Assembly (NCBI RefSeq): GCF_900156065.1
Contig: NZ_FTNF01000021.1
Location: 1-64,000, forward strand
DNA length: 64,000 nt
Reading direction: 5' to 3'
From: Micromonospora avicenniae
GTDB lineage: Bacteria; Actinomycetota; Actinomycetes; Mycobacteriales; Micromonosporaceae
Shown here piece after piece: positions 44,346-52,447 of the stretch. The position numbers and the translations under genes were made by a program. Position 1 is the stretch's first letter; every line of letters begins with the position of its first letter. Below the pieces are notes generated by a model. The model had not been told where the DNA came from. It was given only the letters and a program-made list of their open reading frames with translations, and did not search any database.

Positions 44346-45271
44346 GCGTCACGACTTCCACCCCCGTGGCGACCTCCGCCGGGCCGCCGCCGCCCGCGCG
44401 GGTCCACTGGCAGCATCGTCTCGCCGAGCGCGGCGTCGACCGTCAACTGTGGCTACTCACGCCGGCGCTGCTCTTCGTCGTGCTGCTCTTCCTCTACCCG
44501 TTCTTCTACGGGCTGGGCCTGTCCTTCCAGCCCACCGAGGGCGGCCCGTTCAGCGACTACGCGCGCTTCTTCAGCGACGCCTACCAGCGCGGGACGATCT
44601 GGACCACCCTCGGCCTGTCGCTGCCCGCCGCGCTGCTCAACGTGCTCGCCTCGGTGCCGATCGCGTACCGGATGCGGGGGCGGTTCCGCGGCAAGCGGCT
44701 GGTCACGATCCTGCTGGTGGTGCCCATCACCCTCGGCACCGTGCTCACCGCCCAGGGTCTGCTGAACTTCCTCGGCCCGACCGGGTGGTTCAACCGGGTG
44801 CTGACCGCGCTGCACCTCACCGACGAGCCGATCCGGCTCGTCCACAACTACTGGGGCGTCTTCTTCTCGCTCATCATCACCGGGTTCCCCTTCGCGTTCC
44901 TGCTCGTCCTGTCGTACCTGTCCGGCATCGACCCGACGCTGGAGCGCGCCGCGGCGACCCTAGGTGCCGGCTGGTGGCAGCGGTTCCGCATGATCACGCT
45001 GCCGCTGCTGATGCCCGGGCTGGCCACCACGTTCTGCCTGACGTTCGTCCTCGCGTTCAGCGTGTTCCCGTCGGCGGTCCTGGTCGGCAACCCGGCGGGC
45101 GAGACCCGGGTCATCTCGATCGCCGCCTACCAGGCGGCCTACGAGCAGTACGACTACCCCTACGCGTCGGCGATCGCGATGATCATGGGCCTGATCGAGC
45201 TGGTGGTCATCTCGGTGGTGCTGTTCGCCCGGACCCGCTTCTACACCGGTTCCACGGGAGGCAAGGGCTGA
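44342..45271 (+). CDS. ABC transporter permease, first subunit
   Basis: A 309-residue inner-membrane permease with six to seven hydrophobic segments, the first at LWLLTPALLFVVLLFLYPFFYGLGLSF. The ATPase-contact EAA loop is visible as LERAAATLGAGWWQRFRMITLPLLMPG. It is of the PotB/sugar type. It shares one base with the next gene (TGATG) and overlaps the ATPase gene by four bases. With its partner it would form the membrane channel of the importer. Confidence 0.93.
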   Translation: MSVTTSTPVATSAGPPPPARVHWQHRLAERGVDRQLWLLTPALLFVVLLFLYPFFYGLGLSFQPTEGGPFSDYARFFSDAYQRGTIWTTLGLSLPAALLNVLASVPIAYRMRGRFRGKRLVTILLVVPITLGTVLTAQGLLNFLGPTGWFNRVLTALHLTDEPIRLVHNYWGVFFSLIITGFPFAFLLVLSYLSGIDPTLERAAATLGAGWWQRFRMITLPLLMPGLATTFCLTFVLAFSVFPSAVLVGNPAGETRVISIAAYQAAYEQYDYPYASAIAMIMGLIELVVISVVLFARTRFYTGSTGGKG

Positions 45272-46137
45272 TGGTCACCACCGCGACAACCGACGTGCGT
45301 ACCCAGCGGCGAGTCGTCGCCCGTCCCGCCGCCTGGCTGGTCTGGGGAGCGGTCATCTTCTTCTTCCTGAACCTGCTGGGCGTCGTCGGATCCGTGCTGG
45401 TCAGCTCGTTCGGCCAGCGCTGGTTCGACACCTGGCTCCCGGACGGCTACACCACCAGGTGGTACGGCGAGGCGTGGACCGAGTTCGCGCTGTTCCAGGT
45501 GATCAAGGTGACCCTGGAGGTCTCCCTGCTCGTCGTGGGACTGTCGCTGGTGATCGGCGTACCGGCGGCCTATGTGCTCGCGCGCCGGAACTTCCCCGGG
45601 AAGCGGGCCATCTACCTGGTCTTCCTGCTCCCGATCCTGATGCCGCCGATCACCTACGGCATCCCGCTGGCGACCGTGCTCTACAAGTTCGGCTTCGCCG
45701 GCCACCTCTCCGGCGTCGTGCTGGCGAACCTCGTCCCATCCGTGCCGTTCGTGATCCTGACCATGACGCCGTTCATCGAGCAGATCGACCCGCGGATCGA
45801 GAGCGCGGCCCGGATGTGCGGAGCCGGCATGCGTTCGGTGTTCCTGCGCGTGCTGGCGCCCCTGCTGCTACCGGGGATGCTGGCCTCGGCGATCCTCGTC
45901 CTGGTCCGGACGGTTGGCATGTTCGAGCTCACCTTCCTCACCGCCGGCCCGGACTCGCAGACCCTCGTCGTCGCGCTCTACTACTCGATGTCCGCGGCCG
46001 GCATCCGCGCCCAGCAGTCGGTGGACGCGATGGCGGTCATGTACACCGCGATGATGCTGGTGCTGCTCGTCATCGCCCTCCGGTACGTCAACCCGACCCA
46101 GCTCGTCGCCCGGGTCAAGGAGGAACCGGAGCCGTGA
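45271..46137 (+). CDS. ABC transporter permease, second subunit
   Basis: A 288-residue permease starting MVTTATTDVRTQRRVVARPA, six membrane segments, and an EAA loop reading ESAARMCGAGMRSVFLRVLAPLLLPG. The frame is open far upstream, but the true start is ATG 45271, which overlaps the previous stop codon by one base. PotC-like partner of the first permease. Ends with a short charged tail. Confidence 0.93.
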   Translation: MVTTATTDVRTQRRVVARPAAWLVWGAVIFFFLNLLGVVGSVLVSSFGQRWFDTWLPDGYTTRWYGEAWTEFALFQVIKVTLEVSLLVVGLSLVIGVPAAYVLARRNFPGKRAIYLVFLLPILMPPITYGIPLATVLYKFGFAGHLSGVVLANLVPSVPFVILTMTPFIEQIDPRIESAARMCGAGMRSVFLRVLAPLLLPGMLASAILVLVRTVGMFELTFLTAGPDSQTLVVALYYSMSAAGIRAQQSVDAMAVMYTAMMLVLLVIALRYVNPTQLVARVKEEPEP

Positions 46138-46216
46138 GGATCACCGACGCCCAGGTCCCTGTGACCCGCCCGGCCCGCGGACGGCACGGCACACCCGCGC
46201 CGAGGGAGGCGAACCA

Positions 46217-47731
46217 ATGAGCTTGGTGCTCCTGTACGACAGCGACGACGTCGCGGTGGCGACGACCCCGATGAAAGCGGGGGAGCAGTTGACGGCGGCG
46301 GGTGTGCCGCTGCGCGACGACGTGCCCGCCGGGCACAAGGTCGCCCTGCGTGACCTCGCCGCTGGATCGCCGGTACGCAAGTACGGCCAGGTGATCGGCC
46401 GGGCGCTGGCGGAGATCCGCGCGGGCGAGCACGTGCACACGCACAACCTCGGGATGCCGCAGGACGCAGCCGCCCGCATGGCCGGTGGGGAAGACACAAC
46501 CGCCGTGCCGCACCTTCCCGCCGACCTGCGGCGCACCTTCCAGGGCTACCGCCGACCCGACGGTCGGGTCGCCACCCGCAACTACGTCGGCGTCCTGACC
46601 ACCGTCAACTGCTCGGCCACCGTCGCGCGCAAGATCGCCCGGGTCACCGAGGACGACGCGGAAGGCGTCGACGGCGTCGACGGCGTCGTCGCGCTGACCC
46701 ACGGCACCGGATGTGGGATGGCCGACCGGGGCGAAGGGTGGGACCTGCTGCGCCGTACCCTCGCCGGCTACGCCCGCAACCCGAACATCGGGGGGCTGGT
46801 CGTGATCGGGCTCGGCTGCGAGGTGAACGCGGTGGCCGGGCTCATGACCGACCTCGGGGTGGCCGAGCATGTGCCGGTGTCGTCGTACACCATCCAGGAA
46901 CTGGGTGGCACGTCCGCCGCGGTGGCCCGCGGCGTCGAGCTGGTCCGGGGCATGATGCGCGACCTCGCCGGCGCGGCACGCACCGAGGTGGGGGTCGAGG
47001 AACTCGTGCTCGGCCTGCAGTGCGGCGGGTCCGACGGCTGGTCCGGGCTGACCGCGAACCCGGCCCTCGGGGTGGCCTCGGACCTGCTGGTGGCGGCCGG
47101 CGCGACGTCCGTGCTCGGCGAGACACCGGAGATCTACGGCGCCGAACACCTGCTGGCCGCGCGGGCGACCAGCTCGGAGACGGCCGCGGCGCTGATGGAG
47201 CGGATCCGGTGGTGGGAGGAGTACACCGCACGGCAGGGCACCACGATGGACGCCAACCCGTCCCCGGGCAACAAGGCGGGCGGCATCACCACCATCCTGG
47301 AGAAGTCGCTGGGCGCGGTGGCGAAGGCCGGCAGGAGCCCGCTCGCCGCGGTGCGGCACTACGCGGAGCCGATCCCGCGACCCGGGCTCGTCTTCATGGA
47401 CACCCCCGGCTACGACCCCGTCTCGGTGACCGGGATGGTCGCCGGCGGAGCCAACCTCATCTGCTTCACCACCGGACGCGGTTCGGTCTTCGGCAGCCGC
47501 CCGGTCCCGACCGTCAAACTCGGCACCAACGCCGAACTGGCCAACCGGATGGCCGGCGACATCGACCTGGACTGCTCGCCGATCGTCGAGCAGGGCGTCT
47601 CTGTCGACGAGATGGGCCGGCGGGTCTACGACCTGCTGCTGGACGTGGCGTCGGGCCGCCGCAGCGCGAGCGAGGAGCTGGGCCTCGGCGGCGAGGAGAT
47701 CGTCCCGTGGCAGTTGGGGGCCGTGCTGTGA
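46217..47731 (+). CDS. uxaA: Altronate dehydratase (UxaA family)
   Basis: A 504-residue enzyme with an N-terminal SAF domain (about 1-90; MKAGEQLTAAGVPLRDDVPAGHKVA, ending GEHVHTHNLG) and the catalytic domain: GRVATRNYVGVLTTVNCSATVARKIA, ALTHGTGCGM, LQCGGSDGWSGLTANPALG, EIYGAEHLLAARA, NPSPGNKAGGITTILEKSLG, and TGRGSVFGSRPVPTVKL. The Cys residues fit the iron-dependent centre of the family. It dehydrates D-altronate to 2-keto-3-deoxygluconate, although D-galactarate-type dehydratases share the fold. GGGAGGCG precedes ATG 46217. It overlaps the reductase gene by four bases. Confidence 0.9.
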   Translation: MSLVLLYDSDDVAVATTPMKAGEQLTAAGVPLRDDVPAGHKVALRDLAAGSPVRKYGQVIGRALAEIRAGEHVHTHNLGMPQDAAARMAGGEDTTAVPHLPADLRRTFQGYRRPDGRVATRNYVGVLTTVNCSATVARKIARVTEDDAEGVDGVDGVVALTHGTGCGMADRGEGWDLLRRTLAGYARNPNIGGLVVIGLGCEVNAVAGLMTDLGVAEHVPVSSYTIQELGGTSAAVARGVELVRGMMRDLAGAARTEVGVEELVLGLQCGGSDGWSGLTANPALGVASDLLVAAGATSVLGETPEIYGAEHLLAARATSSETAAALMERIRWWEEYTARQGTTMDANPSPGNKAGGITTILEKSLGAVAKAGRSPLAAVRHYAEPIPRPGLVFMDTPGYDPVSVTGMVAGGANLICFTTGRGSVFGSRPVPTVKLGTNAELANRMAGDIDLDCSPIVEQGVSVDEMGRRVYDLLLDVASGRRSASEELGLGGEEIVPWQLGAVL

Positions 47732-49203
47732 CCGACGGGCCGGACGCCACACCGCGGCTGCGCTTCGACACCCTGGACCTCGCGTCCCGTGGCGCGTTCA
47801 CCCCGCCGCCGGTGGATCCGCGCGCGCTGCGGGTCGGCGTCGTGCACCTCGGGATCGGGGCGTTCCACCGGGCGCACCAGGCGGTCTTCACGGAACTGGC
47901 CGCGGCGGCCGCCGGCCGGGACGACTGGGGCATCGCGGGGGTCACCCAGCGGTCGGCGTCCGTACGCGAGCAGCTCATGCCGCAGGACGGCCTGTACTCG
48001 GTGCTGGAGCGCGGCCGCGGCGCGGCGCCCCTGCGCGTCGTCGGCAGCGTCCGCGAGGTGCTCTTCGGTGCGGGCGACCCGGCGGCGGTCGTCGACCGGA
48101 TCGCCGATCCGGCGGTACGGGTTGTCACGCTCACCGTGACCGAGAAGGGCTATCGCCGCGACCGCGCCGGACGGCTGGACCGGTCCGATTCGCAGGTCGC
48201 CGCCGACCTCGCCGGATGTCCACCCCGCACCGTCGTCGGGCAGCTCGTCCGCGGGCTCCAGCGCCGGGCCGCCGGCGCCGCCGGACCCGTCACCTTGCTC
48301 TCCTGCGACAACCTGGTCGGCAACGGCCAGGTCCTGCGCGGGCTGGTGCACGACTTCCTGGACGCGTTGCCGGAGGCCGAGTCCGGGCCGCTCGCCGATT
48401 GGATCGCCGCCTGCGTGCGCTTTCCGTCCAGCATGGTCGACCGGATCGTGCCGGCCACCACCGACGACGACCGCGCCGACGTCCGCGCAGTCCTCGATCT
48501 GGACGACCGGGGCGTCGTGGTGGCCGAACCGTTCCGCCAGTGGGTGATCGAGGACGACTTCGCGGCCGACCGGCCCGCCTGGGACCTCGCCGGCGCGGTG
48601 TTCACCGACGACGTCGCCGCCTGGGAGTCGGTGAAGCTGCGCATGCTCAACGCCACCCATTCGCTGCTCGCCTACCTGGGGGCCCTGCGCGGTCACGACA
48701 CCATCGCGGCCGCCCTCGCCGACGACGAGCTCGCCACCGCCGCCGAGGCGCTGATGATCGAGGACGTGACGCCGACCCTGCGCGTGCCCGACAGCCTGGA
48801 CCTGTCCGGCTACCGGCGGCAGGTGCTGGAGCGGTTCGCCAACCCGGCGCTGCGCCACCGGACCGTGCAGGTCGCCATGGACGGGTCGCAGAAGCTGCCG
48901 GTCCGGCTGCTCGGCACCGTCCGCGACCGCCTGGCCGCCGGGGCGATCCCGCGGCAGGCCGCACTCGCGGTCGCGGCCTGGATGGTGTACGTCGCGAAGG
49001 GCCGGGACGCCGGCGGACGCGAACTTCCGCTCGACGACCCGCTGGCCGACCGGCTGCGGATGGCCGCAGCCGCCGGCGCGGGCGACCCGAATCGACTGGT
49101 CGACTCGCTGCTGAACGTCGAGGAGGTCTTCGGTGCGGACCTCCCCGAGCACGACGGCTTCCGCGACGTCCTGATCGACCACGTCGCCCGACTCACCGCC
49201 TGA
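47728..49203 (+). CDS. Mannitol dehydrogenase-family uronate reductase (tagaturonate or fructuronate reductase)
   Basis: A 491-residue NAD(P)-dependent polyol dehydrogenase-family enzyme. The N-terminal Rossmann part has VGVVHLGIGAFHRAHQAVF (about 37-55), then VTLTVTEKGYRRD, LLSCDNLVGNGQVLRGLV, FPSSMVDRIVPATTDDDR, FRQWVIEDDFAADRPAW and the catalytic Lys region VKLRMLNATHSLLAYLGAL. GTG 47728 is the start; the upstream open frame is only an overlap with uxaA. Next to uxaA the natural role is tagaturonate to altronate (UxaB-like); UxuB-type fructuronate reduction is equally possible by family. It is the last gene of the importer-catabolic unit. Confidence 0.9.
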   Translation: MTDGPDATPRLRFDTLDLASRGAFTPPPVDPRALRVGVVHLGIGAFHRAHQAVFTELAAAAAGRDDWGIAGVTQRSASVREQLMPQDGLYSVLERGRGAAPLRVVGSVREVLFGAGDPAAVVDRIADPAVRVVTLTVTEKGYRRDRAGRLDRSDSQVAADLAGCPPRTVVGQLVRGLQRRAAGAAGPVTLLSCDNLVGNGQVLRGLVHDFLDALPEAESGPLADWIAACVRFPSSMVDRIVPATTDDDRADVRAVLDLDDRGVVVAEPFRQWVIEDDFAADRPAWDLAGAVFTDDVAAWESVKLRMLNATHSLLAYLGALRGHDTIAAALADDELATAAEALMIEDVTPTLRVPDSLDLSGYRRQVLERFANPALRHRTVQVAMDGSQKLPVRLLGTVRDRLAAGAIPRQAALAVAAWMVYVAKGRDAGGRELPLDDPLADRLRMAAAAGAGDPNRLVDSLLNVEEVFGADLPEHDGFRDVLIDHVARLTA

Positions 49204-49205
49204 GA

Positions 49206-49220
49206 CCTCCTGCCGGGAGG
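49206..49220 (+). terminator. Possible short terminator hairpin after the uronate operon
   Basis: CCTCC-TGCCG-GGAGG begins three bases after the reductase stop codon. The stem is only five base pairs, all or mostly G-C, so it is a weak candidate. Confidence 0.35.
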
Positions 49221-49321
49221 CGTAGCGTGGGGCTCGTACGGCTCGGCCCAGGCATGTCGTACTCCCGGTGTAGCTTCCAGGCGGGGTCAGGTTCATGCTC
49301 TGCGGTTGACGGAGGAGCGGG

Positions 49322-49819
49322 TTGACGATTACGACAGGCGAACCTGTGGTGGTGGTGTCCCGGCGCATCGGCGCCCCGGCCGGGGACATCTTCCGGATCC
49401 TGGCCGATCCCGGACGGCACGTGGACCTCGACGGTTCGGGAATGCTGCGCGGTGGTGTCTCCGACGCCGTGGTCTCTGGCGTGGGCGACGTCTTCGTGAT
49501 GCGGATGCACTACGAGCGCTACGGCGACTACGAGATGAACAACCACGTCGTCGAGTACGAGCCGGACCGCCGCATCGGCTGGGAGCCCAGGCCCGGTCGC
49601 GGGCACCCGGACGCCACTGAGCCTGGGGCCGCCTGGGGCCACCAGTGGATTTTCGAGCTGGTGCCGGACGGAGCCGGGGCGACGGTCGTGACCGAGATCT
49701 TCGACGGTTCGCGCCTGCCGGAGGACAAACGCGCAGAAGTGGACAGCGGGCGCGCCTGGTGGCAGACGCAGATGGCGAGCACCCTGGAACGCCTCGCCGA
49801 ACTGTGCGCCGCGCGGTGA
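49322..49819 (+). CDS. SRPBCC (polyketide cyclase/dehydrase-like) protein
   Basis: A 165-residue helix-grip protein: VVVVSRRIGAPAGDIFRILADPGRHVDLDGSG is the common opening of actinobacterial SRPBCC proteins, followed by GVGDVFVMRMHYERYGDYEMNNHVVEYEPDRRIGWEPRPG, GHQWIFELVPDGAGATVVTEIFDGSRLPE and a C-terminal helix MASTLERLAELC. TTG 49322 is used because GGAGGAG lies at 49311-49317. It is unrelated to the SRPBCC gene at 6018-6497. Ligand unknown; it sits between the uronate operon and a GH79 gene without an obvious link. Confidence 0.88.
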   Translation: MTITTGEPVVVVSRRIGAPAGDIFRILADPGRHVDLDGSGMLRGGVSDAVVSGVGDVFVMRMHYERYGDYEMNNHVVEYEPDRRIGWEPRPGRGHPDATEPGAAWGHQWIFELVPDGAGATVVTEIFDGSRLPEDKRAEVDSGRAWWQTQMASTLERLAELCAAR

Positions 49820-49986
49820 ACACCGAACTCGACGCCCGCAAAGGCGCCCATGCAGCCGAGGCGTCTTCTTCCCACTGCCAGGCGGGCAGGTAGGCGCGCC
49901 CAGCAGCATCCCGGCGGCGGTCAGGAGATGTCGGCGATGCATCGTCATCGTCAGGGCGGCCTTCCACGCTCGCGGTGAAGGACGGT

Positions 49987-51633
49987 TCAGGCGTCGTGGC
50001 CGTGCATCGTGAGGACGACGGCCTCGCCGGTGCCCAACGTGATCCGGACGTGCCCAGCGGTGGTGGTGCCCGTGGTGGGCTGGAATCCGGGCCAGCTGCC
50101 GTCCGGGGCGACGACCCGGCCGTCGATGCGTACGCCCGGCGCGTCGAGGGTGCGGCCCGCGCCGCTCGGGTCGTCGGGGGTCATCCGATCGAGCTGGTAC
50201 GTCCTGCCGGGCGCCGCCACGTCGACCGACGCCTGCCGGTCACCCTTGTTGATCAGGAACAGCCGTCGCTCCGACGCGGCGCCGTCGACGCGCCAGGCCT
50301 TGACCTGCCCGCCCGGCGGGGCGTTGACGTTCACCGGCACCGACCGGAGGCCGGTGGTGCCCTGGGCGAAGCGGGAGAACAACAGCAGCGCGTAGTACTC
50401 CGGGGCCGGGGTCGGCGATCCCATGGCCGGCGACGGGTCGAAGTTGACCGTGTTGTAGTAGCCGTTGCCCTCCTCAGGGTGGGAGAAGGCCCGCACCTCG
50501 GCGTTGTGGAAGTTCACACCGACGGCGCCGGTGCCGCACTCGGCGTTGACCGACGGGGCGTGCGGCGGCCGGGGGCAGGCCGCGTTGAACATCGCGTCGA
50601 GCGCCCAGAGCGCGCTGGCCGCGACGTCGCTGACGCCGTGGGCGCCGCGTCCGGCGGTGGTGTTGAGTTCCTCGACCCGGTAGGCGAGGCCGTGGCGGGC
50701 GGCCTCGTCGGCGTGGGTGTGTACCTGGTAGGTGAAGTTGTCCAGCCGCTCGTCGGAGAGCAGGGCCGCGATGGTCGGGCAGCGGTATGGGTCCGATGCG
50801 CAGGTGCGGGCCAGCGGGTAGAAGTGGTCCGCGGCCCACGGGCCGAAGCTGCCGGCCTTCGCCTTCGTCGGACCGGCGGTGGCGTCGAGGATGGCGGGCC
50901 AGTCCCCGAAGAAGCGGGTTTCCACACTGCCGTCGGCGATGCTCTGCCAGGGTGCGATGGGCTCGCTGGTGTTCGGCGTGACAAGCGGGTACGGCCCGGT
51001 GACGTCCGCGCCCGAGTAGGCGGCGAAGTCGCTCAGGTACTCCGGCAGGTCGTAGCCGTAGGAGAGGTCCGGCTCGTTGCCGAGCGACACCGCGGCGACG
51101 TAGTCGTCGGCACCGGAGAACGCCGGCCGGACCCCCTGCGTGACGAAGGCCCTGGCGTGCTCCGGGCCGCGCCAGGGCCGCCCGGCGGTGGCCGGTGCCA
51201 TGGCGGTGCCGAGGGTCACCCCCCAGCGCGGGGTGTCGCGGCCGTCGGCGTTGGCGGCGTCGAGGGTCGCCCGGATGTCCGCGAGATCTTCGGGCGTGAT
51301 CACCTCGTTGGTGTTCGACGCGTTCGCGTCGAACTGCATCACGTCCTGCGACGAGCCGCCGATGCGCAGCACGCCGGTGTCGAGGTTGCGCAGCAGATTC
51401 ACGAAGGCGGGCCGGGCGTCCGGGCCCATGTACCGCTCGATCAGCGACCACTCGATGCTGAATCCGACGAAGTGCGCGGGGACGGACCCGCCGCCCACCA
51501 TGCGCCGTGGGTCGAGCCGCACCGAGGCTTGGGATTCGGCGGGTTCGGCGGTTGCGGCGGCGCTCACGCCGGGGTAGGCGAGCACGGCCAACGCCACGAC
51601 CGCGGCGACACCGCGGGCCGGGTGTCTTGTCAT
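49987..51633 (-). CDS. Secreted GH79-family beta-glucuronidase
   Basis: A 548-residue exported enzyme; the signal peptide runs to VSAAATA. The (beta/alpha)8 core has HFVGFSIEWSLIERYMG, TGVLRIGGSSQDVMQFDA, the acid/base Glu in VSLGNEPDLSYGYDLPEYL (about 187) and the nucleophile Glu in LAYRVEELNTTAGRGAHGVSD (about 320), the expected GH79 pattern. The C-terminal sandwich has KAWRVDGAASERRLFLINKGD, typical of the GH79 C-terminal domain. It would remove terminal beta-glucuronic acid from plant glycans such as arabinogalactan side chains. A gene remnant lies 27 bp upstream of its start. Confidence 0.9.
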   Translation of the reverse strand: MTRHPARGVAAVVALAVLAYPGVSAAATAEPAESQASVRLDPRRMVGGGSVPAHFVGFSIEWSLIERYMGPDARPAFVNLLRNLDTGVLRIGGSSQDVMQFDANASNTNEVITPEDLADIRATLDAANADGRDTPRWGVTLGTAMAPATAGRPWRGPEHARAFVTQGVRPAFSGADDYVAAVSLGNEPDLSYGYDLPEYLSDFAAYSGADVTGPYPLVTPNTSEPIAPWQSIADGSVETRFFGDWPAILDATAGPTKAKAGSFGPWAADHFYPLARTCASDPYRCPTIAALLSDERLDNFTYQVHTHADEAARHGLAYRVEELNTTAGRGAHGVSDVAASALWALDAMFNAACPRPPHAPSVNAECGTGAVGVNFHNAEVRAFSHPEEGNGYYNTVNFDPSPAMGSPTPAPEYYALLLFSRFAQGTTGLRSVPVNVNAPPGGQVKAWRVDGAASERRLFLINKGDRQASVDVAAPGRTYQLDRMTPDDPSGAGRTLDAPGVRIDGRVVAPDGSWPGFQPTTGTTTAGHVRITLGTGEAVVLTMHGHDA

Positions 51634-51660
51634 GTCGAGTTGCCCTTTCAGAGTCGGGGT

Positions 51661-52079
51661 TCAGGACAGGACGAGCGCGGCGAAGCGCCAGTACTGGCCG
51701 GTGTTGTCGGCGGCGAAGCCGAGGTCGACGGCGCGTCCGTCCGCGCCTGCGTCGACCGGGAAGGTCAGCCAGGCGAACTGCCCGGTCGGCGCCGGGTCGG
51801 TCAGGTGGGCGAGCGTGCGCCCCTCGCTGGACACGGTCATCGCGTCGGTGGCGAAGCCGGCGTCGCCCGCGAGCAGGGCGACCTGGTGTGCGCCGGCCGG
51901 TACGTCGAGCCGGAGTGTGGCGGGAGTCTGCCCGGTCACGACGTCAGTTCGGAGATCTGCACGTCGTCCAGGTAAAACCGTACGGCGGTGGTCCCCGGCG
52001 GTGCTTCGACCTCGAGGTCCGCGGTGCCGCTGAGCTGGCGGACAGGCAGGACACCATCGGTCTGGGAAGCCGGATCCTC
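51661..52079 (-). pseudogene. Frameshifted, 5'-truncated Ig-like/carbohydrate-binding remnant
   Basis: Two adjoining frames read as one beta-sandwich. The first (52079 down to TGA 51938-51936) contains EDPASQTDGVLPVRQLSG and GTTAVRFYLDDVQISELTS; the second, starting at the overlapping GTG 51939, continues VTGQTPATLRLDVPAGAHQ and VALLAGDAGFATDAMTVS. Together these follow the common Ig-like order of a strand naming a ligand, a theta loop and a GAH-V-L-A-DAG strand. No start codon with a ribosome binding site precedes the first part. I infer decay of a larger secreted enzyme or its binding module by truncation plus a frameshift. Confidence 0.5.
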
Positions 52080-52159
52080 ATGACATCGTCCTCGTGGGTG
52101 TGACGGACGGGCGGTCTCGCTTCCGGCCAGGTGCCTGCGCCGCCGGGCGTCGCAGCATT

Positions 52160-52175
52160 CTGAAACCGTTTGCGG
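52160..52175 (+). promoter_or_regulatory. LacI-type operator candidate 1
   Basis: CTGAAACCGTTTGCGG fits TGnAAnCGnTnnCA except for the last base and is nearly identical (15 of 16) to the reverse complement of the site at 52395-52410. Confidence 0.55.
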
Positions 52176-52226
52176 TTACCTGATGGCAACAAACGGCGGG
52201 GGCGTCCGTCAATGCGTCCAAGGGGA

Positions 52227-52240
52227 TGAAACAAGTTTCA
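52227..52240. promoter_or_regulatory. LacI-type operator candidate 2
   Basis: TGAAAC-AA-GTTTCA is a perfect 6+6 palindrome of the same spacing as the other sites, with AA at the centre. Confidence 0.55.
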
Positions 52241-52327
52241 AACGCGATCGTGGTCCGGCCGGTTCGCCGCTCCACCGGGAGGTTCGTCCACCCGCCCGGC
52301 GGCGATCGCCGAGGACGATGATCGATT

Positions 52328-52343
52328 CTGAAACAAGTTTCAG
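52328..52343. promoter_or_regulatory. LacI-type operator candidate 3, upstream of a promoter
   Basis: CTGAAAC-AA-GTTTCAG is a perfect 7+7 palindrome, identical in its core to the site at 52227-52240. It lies 13 bp upstream of TTGACC (52356-52361), a credible -35 for the beta-helix gene, with TGTCGT at 52379-52384 as a weak -10. Confidence 0.6.
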
Positions 52344-52394
52344 GCTCGTAACGCATTGACCAGTGACCAACTGTTTGGTGTCGTGAACGTCGGA

Positions 52395-52410
52395 CCGCAA
52401 ACGATTTCAG
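52395..52410 (-). promoter_or_regulatory. LacI-type operator candidate 4, downstream of the promoter
   Basis: On the minus strand CTGAAATCGTTTGCGG matches TGnAAnCGnTnnCA except at the final base. It sits between the putative -10 and the ATG of the beta-helix gene, the position where a repressor blocks elongation. Confidence 0.6.
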
Positions 52411-52447
52411 GTCCGCGCGGTCCCCGACGAGGTTCGGAGGAGAGGCC

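Noticed and set aside
44449..45270. N-terminal extension of the second permease
   Set aside because: It overlaps the first permease in another frame. ATG 45271 overlapping the upstream stop codon is the normal operon arrangement.
46711..47727. N-terminal extension of the uronate reductase
   Set aside because: It overlaps uxaA in another frame and shows Arg/Gly/Pro shadow composition. GTG 47728 gives the proper start.
49975..51975. Plus-strand open frame (666 codons) across the GH79 gene
   Set aside because: The sequence is a compositional shadow, while the minus strand has a signal peptide and both catalytic Glu motifs.
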